From: a virus
Length of the DNA: 36,793 nt
Direction: 5' to 3' (one strand)
Virus record (IMG/VR): IMGVR_UViG_3300011115_000389
Span: 1-36,793 of that record
The first letter of the stretch is position 1; each line of letters opens with the position of its first letter. The notes beneath the pieces are model-generated. The model ran no database searches and had not been told where the DNA came from. It saw only the letters and a program-made list of their open reading frames with translations. Position numbers and translations under genes: made by a program. Shown one piece after another: positions 13,771-22,726 of the stretch.

Positions 13771-14570
13771 TGGGTTCGCTTCAGCTTGAAGGCTCAACTT
13801 CCGGTTCCGTGACGCTTATTGTTCCAAGTGTTGCGGGGAATAGTGTTGTCACAGTACCCGCGACTAGCGGTACAATAGTTGTTACTGGTTCGGGGTTATT
13901 TGGATATACACTTAAAGGCATTACCACGCTAACAACCGGAACCGCAGCTACTTACACAACACCTACGGCTGTGCGTGCCTTGTTTGTTGAAGTAATAGGC
14001 GGCGGCGGGGGCGGGGGCGGCGCTGACGGGCAAGGCGTGGGTACTTGCGCGTCATCCGGCGGCGGCGGGGGCGGCGGGGCTGTTCAAGCACTAATTACAT
14101 CTGTATCTGCTACATATACATATACAATTGGCTCGGCAGGCGCGGCGGGCGCTGCGGCAGCCGGTGATGGGGGCGCAGGTGGCACGTCTTCTTTTGCAGA
14201 CGCTTATGTAACCCTTCAAGCAACTGGCGGCGGCGGCGGCACGGGGTCGACTGGCGGCGCGGGGTCGGGGGCAACGTTAGGCGGGGCTGGCGGCGTGGGC
14301 AGTGTTACAGGTTCGGCGTCTAGCTCATCTTTAATTAAAGGTATTCCTGGTGGAACAGGGCAAAGATCCGGTGGCGTTATTGTGAGTATTCCTAATTCAG
14401 GATGTTGCCCTTTATTTGGTGGCGGTGCGGTATCTGTTAACGCAACCGACGGCACAACAGGCACAGTTTACGGCGAAGGCGGCGGGGCGGCGCGGTCTAC
14501 TGATGTAACTACAAATTATTCTGGCGGCGCAGGGTTCAAAGGTGTTATTCGTGTTTGGGAGTATTACTAA
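13770..14570 (+). CDS. Glycine-rich tail adhesin
   Basis: This 266-residue protein has a short N-terminal domain followed by glycine runs (GGGGGGGG near 77, GGGGGGG near 95, GGGGGTGSTGGAGSG near 150) and a closing FKGVIRVWEYY motif. Proteins of this type fold as stacked polyglycine II helices with variable loops, as in T-even gp38 adhesins; that is family knowledge. Two adjacent cysteines (GCCPLFGG near 212) are unusual. It is translationally linked to the genes on both sides by TAATG overlaps. Receptor recognition is the inferred role. Confidence 0.85.
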   Translation: MGSLQLEGSTSGSVTLIVPSVAGNSVVTVPATSGTIVVTGSGLFGYTLKGITTLTTGTAATYTTPTAVRALFVEVIGGGGGGGGADGQGVGTCASSGGGGGGGAVQALITSVSATYTYTIGSAGAAGAAAAGDGGAGGTSSFADAYVTLQATGGGGGTGSTGGAGSGATLGGAGGVGSVTGSASSSSLIKGIPGGTGQRSGGVIVSIPNSGCCPLFGGGAVSVNATDGTTGTVYGEGGGAARSTDVTTNYSGGAGFKGVIRVWEYY

Positions 14571-15091
14571 TGCCAGTAACATTAAACGGCTCTACAGGTA
14601 TTGCGGGGGTAGATGGGTCTGCCGCCACGCCAGCACTTCAAGGCTCCGACACTAATTCAGGCGTATTTTATGGGGCTGACTTTGTAGCTGTTACTACAAA
14701 CGGCGTCGAAAAAACCCGTGTTGACTCGCCGGGAAATTTTTATGTAGAGACCGGAAATTTATGGCAATACGCACCCGCGCCTACCGCAAAAGCAGCGGTT
14801 GCGACTTTAACCGCTGCTGAATTAATTGCGACTATCATTAGCACCACAGGCACTTCGTACACTTTAACGCTACCTACCGGCACAGCCCTTGATGCGGGGT
14901 TTACGGGTGTACCAACTAACAATATCGGCTTTGATTTTCATGTAGTTAATACGGCGTCAGGCACAATCACTATTGCGGTAAACACGGGCGTAACTTCGTT
15001 AGGTGCGCTTACAATTACTACAGGAACGTCAGGACATTTTCGTTTGCGGCGCACTGCGGCTAACACTTATATTCTTTATCGTTTGGCGTAA
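14570..15091 (+). CDS. Tail fibre protein with a domain shared with the 10028 gene
   Basis: This 173-residue protein starts MPVTLNGSTGIAGVDGSAATPALQGSDTNSGVFY, the repeat that precedes many fibre C-termini (TPxxQGxDTNxGVFYxADxVAVxTxGxE). Residues 80-173 form a beta domain (VATLTAAELIATII...LTLPTG...IGFDFHVVN...HFRLRRTAANTYILYRLA). That domain is paralogous to the protein at 10028-10441. The start lies on the stop of the adhesin gene. The role in attachment is inferred from position and motif. Confidence 0.85.
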   Translation: MPVTLNGSTGIAGVDGSAATPALQGSDTNSGVFYGADFVAVTTNGVEKTRVDSPGNFYVETGNLWQYAPAPTAKAAVATLTAAELIATIISTTGTSYTLTLPTGTALDAGFTGVPTNNIGFDFHVVNTASGTITIAVNTGVTSLGALTITTGTSGHFRLRRTAANTYILYRLA

Positions 15092-15102
15092 GGAAACAAC
15101 TA

Positions 15103-16149
15103 ATGAGTACCTTAAAAGCCACCAACATCCAGAACGCTTCGTCGGCCACTGTCAACATGGTAAACGACACGTTAGGAAACACGGCGTTTGGCGGGATGCC
15201 CTACGGAGCGTCGTCTTTTTTACGCAACCGAATTATTAATGGTAATATGGCGGTTGACCAGCGTAATGCGGGCGCGACGCAAACTTTTACTGCGGCGGCG
15301 GCGTTAGCGTATTCGGTAGACCGTTGGTATGGGTACTGCACAGGCGCAAACGTCACGGGCGCTAGGGTTACAGGAGCGTCAGCCAATCAATATAGGTATC
15401 AGTTTACCGGCGCGGCGTCTGTAACTGCTATTGGGTTTGGTCAACGGATTGAGGCGATTAATTGCGCTGATTTTGCGGGGTCAACAGTTACTATCAGCGT
15501 AGACCTTGCCAACACTCTGCTTACATCTGTTGCTTGGACGTTATCCTACGCAAACACCGCAGATACTTTTGGGTCTTTGGCCTCGCCTACGGTAACCGCG
15601 GTATCTAACGGTTCTTTTAGTGTGACAAGCACCGTAACGCGGTATAGCGTATCTGTAGCAATCCCAGCTGCGGCCACTACAGGTTTGCAACTTGTATTTA
15701 CCGCAGGCGCGCAAATTAGCGGCACATGGACAATTGGCAACGTCCAAATTGAAACAGGCAATGTTGCCACGCCCTTTGAAAAATTACTTTACAACGCACA
15801 ATTAGCGCAGTGCCAGAGATACTACTACAGAATTACCCCCGCGGGCACATTAAGAATACTTGGTAACGGGTATGTTACATCTACAACTGTGGCAGATTTT
15901 ACCGCGCCGTTTCCAGTAACAATGCGCGACGAACCGGCGGCATTAGAACAAATTGGAACCGCCGCAAACTACACTGTCGTAGCTGGCGCAGGCGGCGTAA
16001 ATTGTTCTTCTGTTCCTACTTATTTGCAATGCTCACAATGGGGTGCGCAATACAGGTTTACGGTAGCCGCCGGTTTAACAACAGGCCAATCGGTTCTTGC
16101 TAGAAATGCAGTTACAGGAAGTTATCTTGGCTGGAGTGCTGAGTTATGA
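15103..16149 (+). CDS. Tail fibre or carbohydrate-binding tail protein, 348 aa
   Basis: This 348-residue protein begins MSTLKATNIQN (a common trimer-initiating start) and continues with SFLRNRIINGNMAVDQRNAGA and YSVDRWYGY. The middle is a jelly-roll-like domain (RIEAINCADFAGSTVTISVDL, then TGLQLVFTAGA) ending GNVQIETGNVATPFE. This arrangement is common in phage fibres and prophage proteins and resembles carbohydrate-binding modules. The C-terminal 110 residues are a separate beta-rich tip. It is probably the main receptor-binding fibre. Confidence 0.87.
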   Translation: MSTLKATNIQNASSATVNMVNDTLGNTAFGGMPYGASSFLRNRIINGNMAVDQRNAGATQTFTAAAALAYSVDRWYGYCTGANVTGARVTGASANQYRYQFTGAASVTAIGFGQRIEAINCADFAGSTVTISVDLANTLLTSVAWTLSYANTADTFGSLASPTVTAVSNGSFSVTSTVTRYSVSVAIPAAATTGLQLVFTAGAQISGTWTIGNVQIETGNVATPFEKLLYNAQLAQCQRYYYRITPAGTLRILGNGYVTSTTVADFTAPFPVTMRDEPAALEQIGTAANYTVVAGAGGVNCSSVPTYLQCSQWGAQYRFTVAAGLTTGQSVLARNAVTGSYLGWSAEL

Positions 16150-16295
16150 TTTTCAAATGTCTCCCTGTTAATGAAGGTGAAACTCAAATCTACGCCCGTG
16201 TAGATGAGGACGGCTTGATCCGTCTGACTTGCACGGCTGAATATCCAGAGTTCAAGGCATGGATAGCCGAGGGCAATGAACCAGAGGCAGAATGA
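16146..16295 (+). CDS. Small acidic protein after the fibre gene, 49 aa
   Basis: The start ATGA at 16146 overlaps the fibre stop by four bases, and the stop overlaps the next start. The sequence MIFKCLPVNEGETQIYARVDEDGLIRLTC then PEFKAWIAEGNEPE is compact and acidic, with two cysteines. Similar short proteins follow fibre genes in other phages, where some act as fibre assembly factors. That is an analogy only. Confidence 0.78.
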   Translation: MIFKCLPVNEGETQIYARVDEDGLIRLTCTAEYPEFKAWIAEGNEPEAE

Positions 16296-16729
16296 TGGAC
16301 GTTCGCGAAGCAGTCGAGCAGATTGAAGATGCAATGCAGGGGATGCCTCCTGCATTTTTGCCTATTAAGCACTACTTTGCCAACGGAATGTACGCCCGCG
16401 AAATGACAATGCCCGCCGGTACGATTGTTACCGGCGCTATCCATAAAACGACACATTTTTGTATCCTCTCTCAAGGCCGCGTCCATGTAATGTCCGAGGA
16501 TGGTATTGAGGAGCTTGTGGCTCCCGCCATTATCATTTCGCAGCCGGGTACAAAGCGTGCGATCCACGCGCTTGAGGATACGGTCTGGACAAACATCCAC
16601 GCGACAAACGAGACGGATCTTGATAAGCTGGTCGAAGAACTTACGGAATCAACAGTTGACCAATTGCAGGGCGGTGTTAATAACAAGCAGGAGCTTGCCT
16701 ACGCCGACCAACTGAAACTGGAGCATTAA
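16295..16729 (+). CDS. Cupin-like phage protein, 144 aa
   Basis: The second ATG (16295) is preferred over that at 16292 because GAGG lies 7 bases ahead of it. The core PIKHYFANGMYAREMTMPAGTIVTGAIHKTTHFCILSQGRVHV is a cupin-type pattern, with two conserved histidines (in IHKTTHF) that could bind a metal. A second strand set follows (PAIIISQPGTKRAIHALEDTVWTNIH). A helical C-terminal tail ends in KQELAYADQLKLEH. These proteins are frequent between fibre and ejection genes in P22-like uncultured phages. No enzyme activity is known. Confidence 0.85.
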   Translation: MDVREAVEQIEDAMQGMPPAFLPIKHYFANGMYAREMTMPAGTIVTGAIHKTTHFCILSQGRVHVMSEDGIEELVAPAIIISQPGTKRAIHALEDTVWTNIHATNETDLDKLVEELTESTVDQLQGGVNNKQELAYADQLKLEH

Positions 16730-16730
16730 G

Positions 16731-17576
16731 ATGGCTTTTATTCTAGGTGCAGTACTTGGTGCAGGCGCGTCGCTTATTGGCGGCGCAATGGCATCGTCTT
16801 CGGCGAGCAAGGCGGCTAGCACGCAGGCTGCGTCAGCGGATAAGGCTGCTGAATTGCAAGCGCAGTCTGCTAAAGAATCCCTTGCACTTCAGCAACGTAT
16901 GTATGACGAAGGCGTTGCGCGTTCGCAACCGTTTTACGATGCCGGCATTACGGGGCAAAACCGTTTGATGGATCTTCTTGGTTTAAGCAAAAATAAAGGC
17001 GCGGCGGGATACGGTTCGCTTACAAAAGCGTTTGGTATGAACGATTTTCAAGCTGACCCTGGGTATGCGTTCCGTATGAAAGAAGGGCTTAAAGGGCTTG
17101 ACCAATTGGCGGCGGCTAGAGGCGGTTTGATCTCTGGCAATGCGCTTCGCGGAGCTACAGCGTATGGGCAACAACTTGGTTCGCAAGAATACCAAAACGC
17201 CTACGACCGTTATCAGACAAACCGCGCAAACGTGCTAAACCCGCTTCAGTCTCTGCTTGGGCAGGGGCAGTCAACAGCCAACACGCTTGGCTCGGCAGGC
17301 GCTAATTATGCCGCTAACGCAGGCAACACTATGATGACTTCAGCGGCTAACATAGGTAATCTAGGCATAGCCGCAGGCAACGCGCGCGCTTCTGGCTACA
17401 CTAACTCGGCAGACGCTTGGAACAGGGCGCTAGGCGGGGCGGCAGGCACGATTAACTCCAATATGATGTACAACCAGATGTTTGGTAATGGCGGCTATAA
17501 CCCATACAGCAACTATGGCAGTTTAGCAGGCGGCGGTTCGGTTGCTATGCCGACTGCTAGACCAGGAGACTTCTAA
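16731..17576 (+). CDS. Ejection (internal virion) protein, small
   Basis: This 281-residue protein has a hydrophobic alanine/glycine N-terminus (residues 1-25, FILGAVLGAGASLIGGAMA) able to enter a membrane. An Ala/Gln-rich helical region with QQRMYDEGVARSQPFYDAGITGQNRL follows, and then a Gly, Asn, Ala, Gln-rich C-terminus. The sequence PGYAFRMKEGLKGLDQLAAARGG is typical of phage DNA-transfer proteins. Place and order match P22 gp7, gp20 and gp16, which leave the head and form a conduit across the cell envelope. The stop overlaps the next start (TAATG). Confidence 0.85.
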   Translation: MAFILGAVLGAGASLIGGAMASSSASKAASTQAASADKAAELQAQSAKESLALQQRMYDEGVARSQPFYDAGITGQNRLMDLLGLSKNKGAAGYGSLTKAFGMNDFQADPGYAFRMKEGLKGLDQLAAARGGLISGNALRGATAYGQQLGSQEYQNAYDRYQTNRANVLNPLQSLLGQGQSTANTLGSAGANYAANAGNTMMTSAANIGNLGIAAGNARASGYTNSADAWNRALGGAAGTINSNMMYNQMFGNGGYNPYSNYGSLAGGGSVAMPTARPGDF

Positions 17577-19177
17577 TGGCTGAAATTTATGTCCCCGGCC
17601 CTTTTGATTTTGTAGGCACTGCCAACGCATTGTCGCAACTTCAAAGCGGGCGAATAGCGCAAGAAAATGCGCGGTTGCAACAGCAGTACACGATGGAAGA
17701 TCGTGCGCGGGCGGCGCAGGAGCGTAAGGCAGCGGCAGGGAATGCTTTGGCAGAGCAAGCTCGTAAACGCGAATTGCTTGAAATCTACGGCAATTATGGC
17801 GCGACGCCAGCGCCAGGCGGCACGGGTGCTGCTTACGATCCGCTTGCAACCTTACAAAATAAATTGCTTCTGAGAGGGTATCCTTCGGAAGCAGGCAATG
17901 TTGCTGAACTTAAAAATAAGAACATTCTTGGCAAAAAAGCAGAGGCAGAGACTGCGGGGCAAGAGGCAACTACTAAAGGTACAAATCTTAAAAACATTGA
18001 CACCCGATTAAGTTATTTTAAACGGTTTGCAAGTTCGGTTACTACCGCTGATAGCGCGGCAAATTTTGCGCGTATGATGGCAGAAGAATTTCCTGAATTT
18101 GCAGAATTGTACGGTTCGCCGGAAGACGCCGCCGCCCGCAGCGCAGAATTGTTTAATACAGACCCTGACGCATGGCAACGCCATTCGGTTGATTTAAACG
18201 CCGCGGATTTAGTTAAATCTACTGTTGATGCAAAGGCAGCAAAAGCACCAAAACCTGTCGAGCTAGATTTAGGCGGCAGAAAAATCTTTGTTGACATGAA
18301 CCCAGATAGCCCAACATTCAAACAAGAAGTAACGGGCTTTGACAAAACACCTACACCTGCTGAAACAGCAAATAAAACAGCTGAAGCAGAAAAACTTGCG
18401 TGGGAAAGAGCTAACCCTGAATATACGTTACAAGAAACTGCGCAAGGTTTGGTGGCTGTTAATAAAAGAAACCCAAACAATGTTAAGCCAGTTCAACTTG
18501 ACGGCCAAACACTTACGCCGGCAGATAAGCGGTCGGTTACTAATATTCAAACTTTTGAACCCGCAACTGAAACGGCGCAAAAAGAATATGTAAAAGATAT
18601 AGCTACTACCAGAAAAGAGCTTCAAACAACAACAGTTGTATTGGACAACATTGAGAAAGCTAAAGAACTTATTCCTGAAGCAAGTAACTTTATGGGCGCG
18701 GGCGGCGACGCTTACTTAACCGCAGCTAAATTTCTTAACAACCGTTTTGGCTCAAACATCGATGTTCAAGGCGTTAAAAGCGCTGAAGAATTGCGTTCGC
18801 GCTTGTTTATGGGCGTGCTGGATTACCTTAAAAAATTGGATTCGCAGCCAACGCAACAGCAACAACAAGCTTTGCAAGAAGCTTTTGGTCGGCTTGAAAC
18901 CGACCCTAATGCGTTGCCGCAAGTATTGGATGTTATCGGTGATGCTTTAAGAACAAAAGTTGGTCTGTATAATAAAGATGTTACAGACGCTGAAGCACGC
19001 GGGGTTAAATTTCCGTTCAAACCGCAAATTGATCTACCGCCGCAAAAAATTATCCGCGAAAATTCTTTTCCAAATGCTGACGCGGCAGGTCAAATTCTTA
19101 AGCAACGCGGCGCTAAACCCGGCGACCGCGTGCGTGTCAACATCGGTGGGCAAACCGGAACATTTGTGGTGGAATAA
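17576..19177 (+). CDS. Ejection (internal virion) protein, middle
   Basis: This 533-residue protein is largely helical. Its first 60 residues start AEIYVPGPFDFVGTANALSQLQSGRIAQENARLQQQY, a recurrent opening of internal virion proteins. Coiled coils rich in Ala, Lys, Glu and Gln follow, including a polyglutamine patch (QPTQQQQQALQ near 424). The C-terminus ends with a small domain, GDRVRVNIGGQTGTFVVE. There is no enzymatic motif. It is flanked by the two other ejection-type genes with one-base overlaps. Assignment is by order, composition and the opening motif. Confidence 0.82.
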   Translation: MAEIYVPGPFDFVGTANALSQLQSGRIAQENARLQQQYTMEDRARAAQERKAAAGNALAEQARKRELLEIYGNYGATPAPGGTGAAYDPLATLQNKLLLRGYPSEAGNVAELKNKNILGKKAEAETAGQEATTKGTNLKNIDTRLSYFKRFASSVTTADSAANFARMMAEEFPEFAELYGSPEDAAARSAELFNTDPDAWQRHSVDLNAADLVKSTVDAKAAKAPKPVELDLGGRKIFVDMNPDSPTFKQEVTGFDKTPTPAETANKTAEAEKLAWERANPEYTLQETAQGLVAVNKRNPNNVKPVQLDGQTLTPADKRSVTNIQTFEPATETAQKEYVKDIATTRKELQTTTVVLDNIEKAKELIPEASNFMGAGGDAYLTAAKFLNNRFGSNIDVQGVKSAEELRSRLFMGVLDYLKKLDSQPTQQQQQALQEAFGRLETDPNALPQVLDVIGDALRTKVGLYNKDVTDAEARGVKFPFKPQIDLPPQKIIRENSFPNADAAGQILKQRGAKPGDRVRVNIGGQTGTFVVE

Positions 19178-21483
19178 TGCCTTTTTTTCCCGACGACGCA
19201 ACCGCACCTGCACAAAACGCGCAGCCCGCAACCAACGGACAATTTATACCCGATAACGCGCCGGTAAAACCTAACTTTGCCGTGCCGCGTAAAGACGCGG
19301 GCTATAGTGTTTTTGCGGACGAACCTGTTCGGCAAAATCTTGATCTTATGGAAATCGGCGGCGCGGCTACCGCAGGCGCGGCTACAGGGTTTGCGTTACC
19401 CGAAATACTTAAAGGCACGGGGAAAGTACTTCAAAAAGTTCCTTACGCCCCAGTTAAAGCAGCAGGCACTGCAATGGTGTTGGGTGCGCCGTTTATTGCA
19501 CCCGCTCCAGCTATGATAGCCGGGGCTGTTGGCGGTGGGTCAGGCAATGTTGTAAAACAAAAACTTGAAATTTATGGGGTTAAACCTTCGGTTGCGGCTG
19601 CCGCAGACCTTGTAGCAAACATAGGCGCACCCGCCGCGTTTGGCAAAGTACTAAAGATAGCTACGGCGGTAACTTCGGCGTTGCCTGTAGATATTGATAA
19701 AGCGGCTAGATCAGTAGCTAAAGAACTTGGCATGAGCTTTGATAATTTGTCCCAAGGCGAACAGACAATCATCCGTGACACAGTTAAAGCGATGAAGCAG
19801 GGCGGTGAGCCTGCGGCGAAAGAGTTGTTTGAAGAAATTAAAAAAGGCGGGCAACGTATTGCGTCGGAGGCAGACGTTGCGGCGCAGGCGCGTGAAACAG
19901 CAGCGTATGAGCAAAACAAAATTGATTTTGCTAAGTCTACAGGCGCGTTATCTGCCGCTGACGATACGCTGGCTAGAGCAAGAAGCACGGTCAACCGCGT
20001 AGGCGACCCTAATGTAGAACTGACCGACATTGGCGGGACGCAACGCGCTGCGGTTTTGAAAAGATTTGACGAGCAGACGTTAGCCCGCGATGAAACTTAT
20101 CAGGCTATGAAAGTCGAACGCGATGCAATCGTAGCGGAAAAAGAAAAAAACAAAGAGTTTATATCGGATCTTCCGCTCTACAAACAACTTAGCGGCAAAA
20201 TAAAATCGGTGCTATTGGAAAAACCGATTCCTGCCGCGCAAGGCGTAGCACCTGAAACAGAACAACTTACGCTTTCTGCATTTCGTCAGATGCGCGACGC
20301 GCTTTCACCGGTAATGAAGCCGGTGTCGGCTAATTCAGCGCAACAATTAGCGCGCAGGGGCGCAAACATTCAAAACATTGATGGGCAAAACTACCAAGTG
20401 TTGCAGCCGTCTTTTAACGCAATTGACACCATTCGACGCAAACTTGGCGATGCGGCGTTTGGTCAGGGCGAAGAAGGGTTCAAAGCACTTGGGCAAGCCC
20501 GCGCTAAAGAATGGTACGGGTATTTAAGCAAGCTCCAGAGCAATTACGCAGGCGCGGCGCAAACTGACCTTCAAAAAGGGTACGAGTTAGCGTCGGGCCT
20601 TTTAGCTGATTTTAAGGGCGGCGCAGGCGCGGCGGTGCTTAAGACCGAAAAATTAGCACCTGAGATGTTTGTTGGCGATGCTAAAGACATCCCGGCTAAA
20701 TTTTTTGGTAGCCGCACTGGCGTGGAACAATTGCAGGCGCTTACGCAAGACCCTGATCTGGTGCTTACTACGGCGTCTAATTATATTGCCAAACAGTTGA
20801 ATGGCAAAACGGGCGTTGAAGCCCGCGCCTGGTTGGAAAAGAACTCGGATTTCCTGTCCGCGCCGCAACTTAAGCCTGTGCTTCAAAAAGCAGTTGATTA
20901 CGTTGACGAACTTGAAAGAGCGGGCGATGTTTCTAAAGGCCTTACCGGCACTGCTAAGGGTATGGAGAAGCAGTCGGATGCAGCGCTTGCAAATAAGCTA
21001 GCGGAAGCTGAAAACATACGGCTTGGCGGCAAAAATAAGTTAGCGGATATTGTAGGCGACGCCGCACCTGAAATGCGCATTGCACAGCTTTTGAGCAGCA
21101 ACAAGATGAGCGATTGGGTAAACGTAGCCGACGCGCTTCAAGGCTCAGAACAAGGCCGTACGCTTCTTGCCAAAGCAGTCTCACAACATATCGCCAACAT
21201 TGCTGAGCGGTCGCCTAAATCGTTTTCTGGGGAAGATGCGCTTAAGCAAATAACTGAGCCTATGTTGGAAAGCGGGCTTGTTGATCGTGCGTTTATCAAT
21301 GGTCTTGAAAAACAACTCCGCGCAATGCGTGAACCGGCCGAGTTTAAATTAAATTGGTTCAAAGAAGCACTAGCGCGGGGCATAGCTACGTTTGGCGCTG
21401 CACAAGCCGGGACAGGTATTGGCATGGTTCCTAATATGCTTGCCCCAAAAACCACCAACCAGAACGCATTGGCGGCTCAATAA
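19177..21483 (+). CDS. Ejection (internal virion) protein, large, with hydrophobic segments
   Basis: This 768-residue protein starts MPFFPDDATAPA, with a Pro/Ala-rich leader. Two glycine/alanine-rich hydrophobic stretches lie at about residues 60-75 (IGGAATAGAATGFALP) and 95-125 (AAGTAMVLGAPFIAPAPAMIAGAVGGG). The long central part is helical and coiled. Another hydrophobic segment near the end (ATFGAAQAGTGIGMVPNML) precedes the stop. I see no transglycosylase motif. Position and architecture fit the P22 gp16-type DNA-transfer protein. The stop shares a base with the next start (TAATG). Confidence 0.82.
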   Translation: MPFFPDDATAPAQNAQPATNGQFIPDNAPVKPNFAVPRKDAGYSVFADEPVRQNLDLMEIGGAATAGAATGFALPEILKGTGKVLQKVPYAPVKAAGTAMVLGAPFIAPAPAMIAGAVGGGSGNVVKQKLEIYGVKPSVAAAADLVANIGAPAAFGKVLKIATAVTSALPVDIDKAARSVAKELGMSFDNLSQGEQTIIRDTVKAMKQGGEPAAKELFEEIKKGGQRIASEADVAAQARETAAYEQNKIDFAKSTGALSAADDTLARARSTVNRVGDPNVELTDIGGTQRAAVLKRFDEQTLARDETYQAMKVERDAIVAEKEKNKEFISDLPLYKQLSGKIKSVLLEKPIPAAQGVAPETEQLTLSAFRQMRDALSPVMKPVSANSAQQLARRGANIQNIDGQNYQVLQPSFNAIDTIRRKLGDAAFGQGEEGFKALGQARAKEWYGYLSKLQSNYAGAAQTDLQKGYELASGLLADFKGGAGAAVLKTEKLAPEMFVGDAKDIPAKFFGSRTGVEQLQALTQDPDLVLTTASNYIAKQLNGKTGVEARAWLEKNSDFLSAPQLKPVLQKAVDYVDELERAGDVSKGLTGTAKGMEKQSDAALANKLAEAENIRLGGKNKLADIVGDAAPEMRIAQLLSSNKMSDWVNVADALQGSEQGRTLLAKAVSQHIANIAERSPKSFSGEDALKQITEPMLESGLVDRAFINGLEKQLRAMREPAEFKLNWFKEALARGIATFGAAQAGTGIGMVPNMLAPKTTNQNALAAQ

Positions 21484-21716
21484 TGGACACGCAGACCCTC
21501 ATCAATCTTGGCGGTGCGATCATCATAGCGGGGATGGGTTGGTTGGCGCGTGAGCTTTGGGGTGCGGTGAAGGAACTGCGGAAAGATCTGCACACGATTG
21601 AGGTTGCGCTACCGTCAAATTACATTCGCAAAGATGAGTTTCAAGAAGGCGTCAAAGAACTGAAAGACATCTGCCGGCAAATCTTTGAGCGGCTTGAAAA
21701 CAAAGCGGATAAGTAA
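21483..21716 (+). CDS. Small membrane protein with coiled coil, lysis region
   Basis: This 77-residue protein has one N-terminal hydrophobic segment (residues 6-27, LINLGGAIIIAGMGWLARELWG) followed by a charged helix predicted to form a coiled coil (VKELRKDLHTIE, then FQEGVKELKDICRQIFERLENKAD). Similar small proteins sit ahead of holin and endolysin genes in many phages. An inner-membrane spanin-like role is conceivable because of the N-in topology, but no partner lipoprotein was found. A regulatory holin role is the alternative. Confidence 0.8.
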   Translation: MDTQTLINLGGAIIIAGMGWLARELWGAVKELRKDLHTIEVALPSNYIRKDEFQEGVKELKDICRQIFERLENKADK

Positions 21717-22187
21717 ATGGATCCTTTTACGCTGCTGGCGGGTGCAACGGCCATCTATAATGGAATCAAGTCGGCCACGGATGCGGGCCACGAAGCCATA
21801 GACGTTGTAGAGCGCGTTGGCAGTTTGTTCGCAAGAATAGCGCAAATCACGCAACTCACTTCTGGAAATCGGAAGAAAAAACTTTTTCAAAGTCAAGCAG
21901 AATATGAAGCTGAAGCAATAAAATTGTACGCTTTAAAAGCCAAGGCGCAACAGCTCCAGTTGGACACTAAGAACCTGTTTGTAGGGGCGTACGGCCTTGC
22001 AGCGTGGACTTCCATTCAGAAGGAAGTGACGGAAATGCGCAAAGAGGCCGTGCGTCAGGCCGCTATTGCGCAGAAGGAAGCCGAGGAACGCCAAGCCGAG
22101 CTGATCATGGGCGCTTGGATGTTCTTGGGTGTTATCGTCGCCGCGCTGGGCCTTGCACTCTTTGTCTATATCACCGCGCACAAATAG
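21717..22187 (+). CDS. Membrane-anchored coiled-coil protein, lysis region
   Basis: This 156-residue protein is helical over residues 1-125, with strong Glu/Lys/Ala coiled coil (EYEAEAIKLYALKAKAQQLQ, then MRKEAVRQAAIAQKEAEERQAE). It ends in one hydrophobic segment (residues 130-152, MGAWMFLGVIVAALGLALFVYI). The stop is directly followed by GGAG and the holin gene. I do not recognise the family. Lysis-module position and C-terminal anchor suggest a role in envelope disruption. Confidence 0.8.
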   Translation: MDPFTLLAGATAIYNGIKSATDAGHEAIDVVERVGSLFARIAQITQLTSGNRKKKLFQSQAEYEAEAIKLYALKAKAQQLQLDTKNLFVGAYGLAAWTSIQKEVTEMRKEAVRQAAIAQKEAEERQAELIMGAWMFLGVIVAALGLALFVYITAHK

Positions 22188-22195
22188 GAGCTATC

Positions 22196-22723
22196 ATGGA
22201 TCTTCTTAAAATGTTCGGGCCGCTACTCAGCTCAGTCGCGCCATCTCTGGCAACAGCCTTGGGCGGCCCACTAGCGGGCATGGCAACGAAGGCGCTGTCT
22301 CTGGCCCTGCTCGGCAACGAGGACGGCTCTGAGGATGATCTGCAAACAGCCCTTCGCACCGCCTCGCCTGAACAGCTTGCAACGGTCAAGAAGATCGACG
22401 CCGACTTCCGTGTCCAGATGAAGTCGTTGGACATTGACTTGGCGGCGCTTGCGGTGGACGACCGTAAGTCTGCCCGCGAGATGCAGCGCGAGACACGCGA
22501 CTGGCTGCCCAGACTGTTGGCCTTGTTTATTACCGGGGGATATTTCGGGATTATCGGATGGGTGCTTTACGGCGGCCTGCCAATGAACGGTAGCGAGATC
22601 TTGCTCATGCTGCTTGGCACGCTCACTGCGGGATGGTCTGGCGTAATGGCTTTCTATTTTGGTGCTTCTGCGTCGGACATGACGAAAGACAAGATGCTGT
22701 ACAACTCGACACCGAAAGAATAA
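22196..22723 (+). CDS. Holin, three-transmembrane (Holin_3TMs) family
   Basis: The start at 22196 (MDLLKMFGPLL) lies 5 bases after a GGAG site that overlaps the previous stop. The 175-residue protein has a hydrophobic N-terminal segment (7-40). The mid-region VKKIDADFRVQMKSLDIDLAALAVDDRKSAREM precedes the RDWLPRLLALFITGGYF motif and two further membrane segments (about 104-125 and 134-156). This pattern is the Holin_3TMs/DUF3154 family. It would form the pore that times lysis and releases the endolysin encoded next. Confidence 0.9.
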   Translation: MDLLKMFGPLLSSVAPSLATALGGPLAGMATKALSLALLGNEDGSEDDLQTALRTASPEQLATVKKIDADFRVQMKSLDIDLAALAVDDRKSAREMQRETRDWLPRLLALFITGGYFGIIGWVLYGGLPMNGSEILLMLLGTLTAGWSGVMAFYFGASASDMTKDKMLYNSTPKE

Positions 22724-22726
22724 ACG

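Noticed and set aside
21483-22187. A two-gene spanin pair
   Set aside because: Topology of the first protein would allow an inner spanin, but no lipobox was seen in this region, so only membrane proteins are called.
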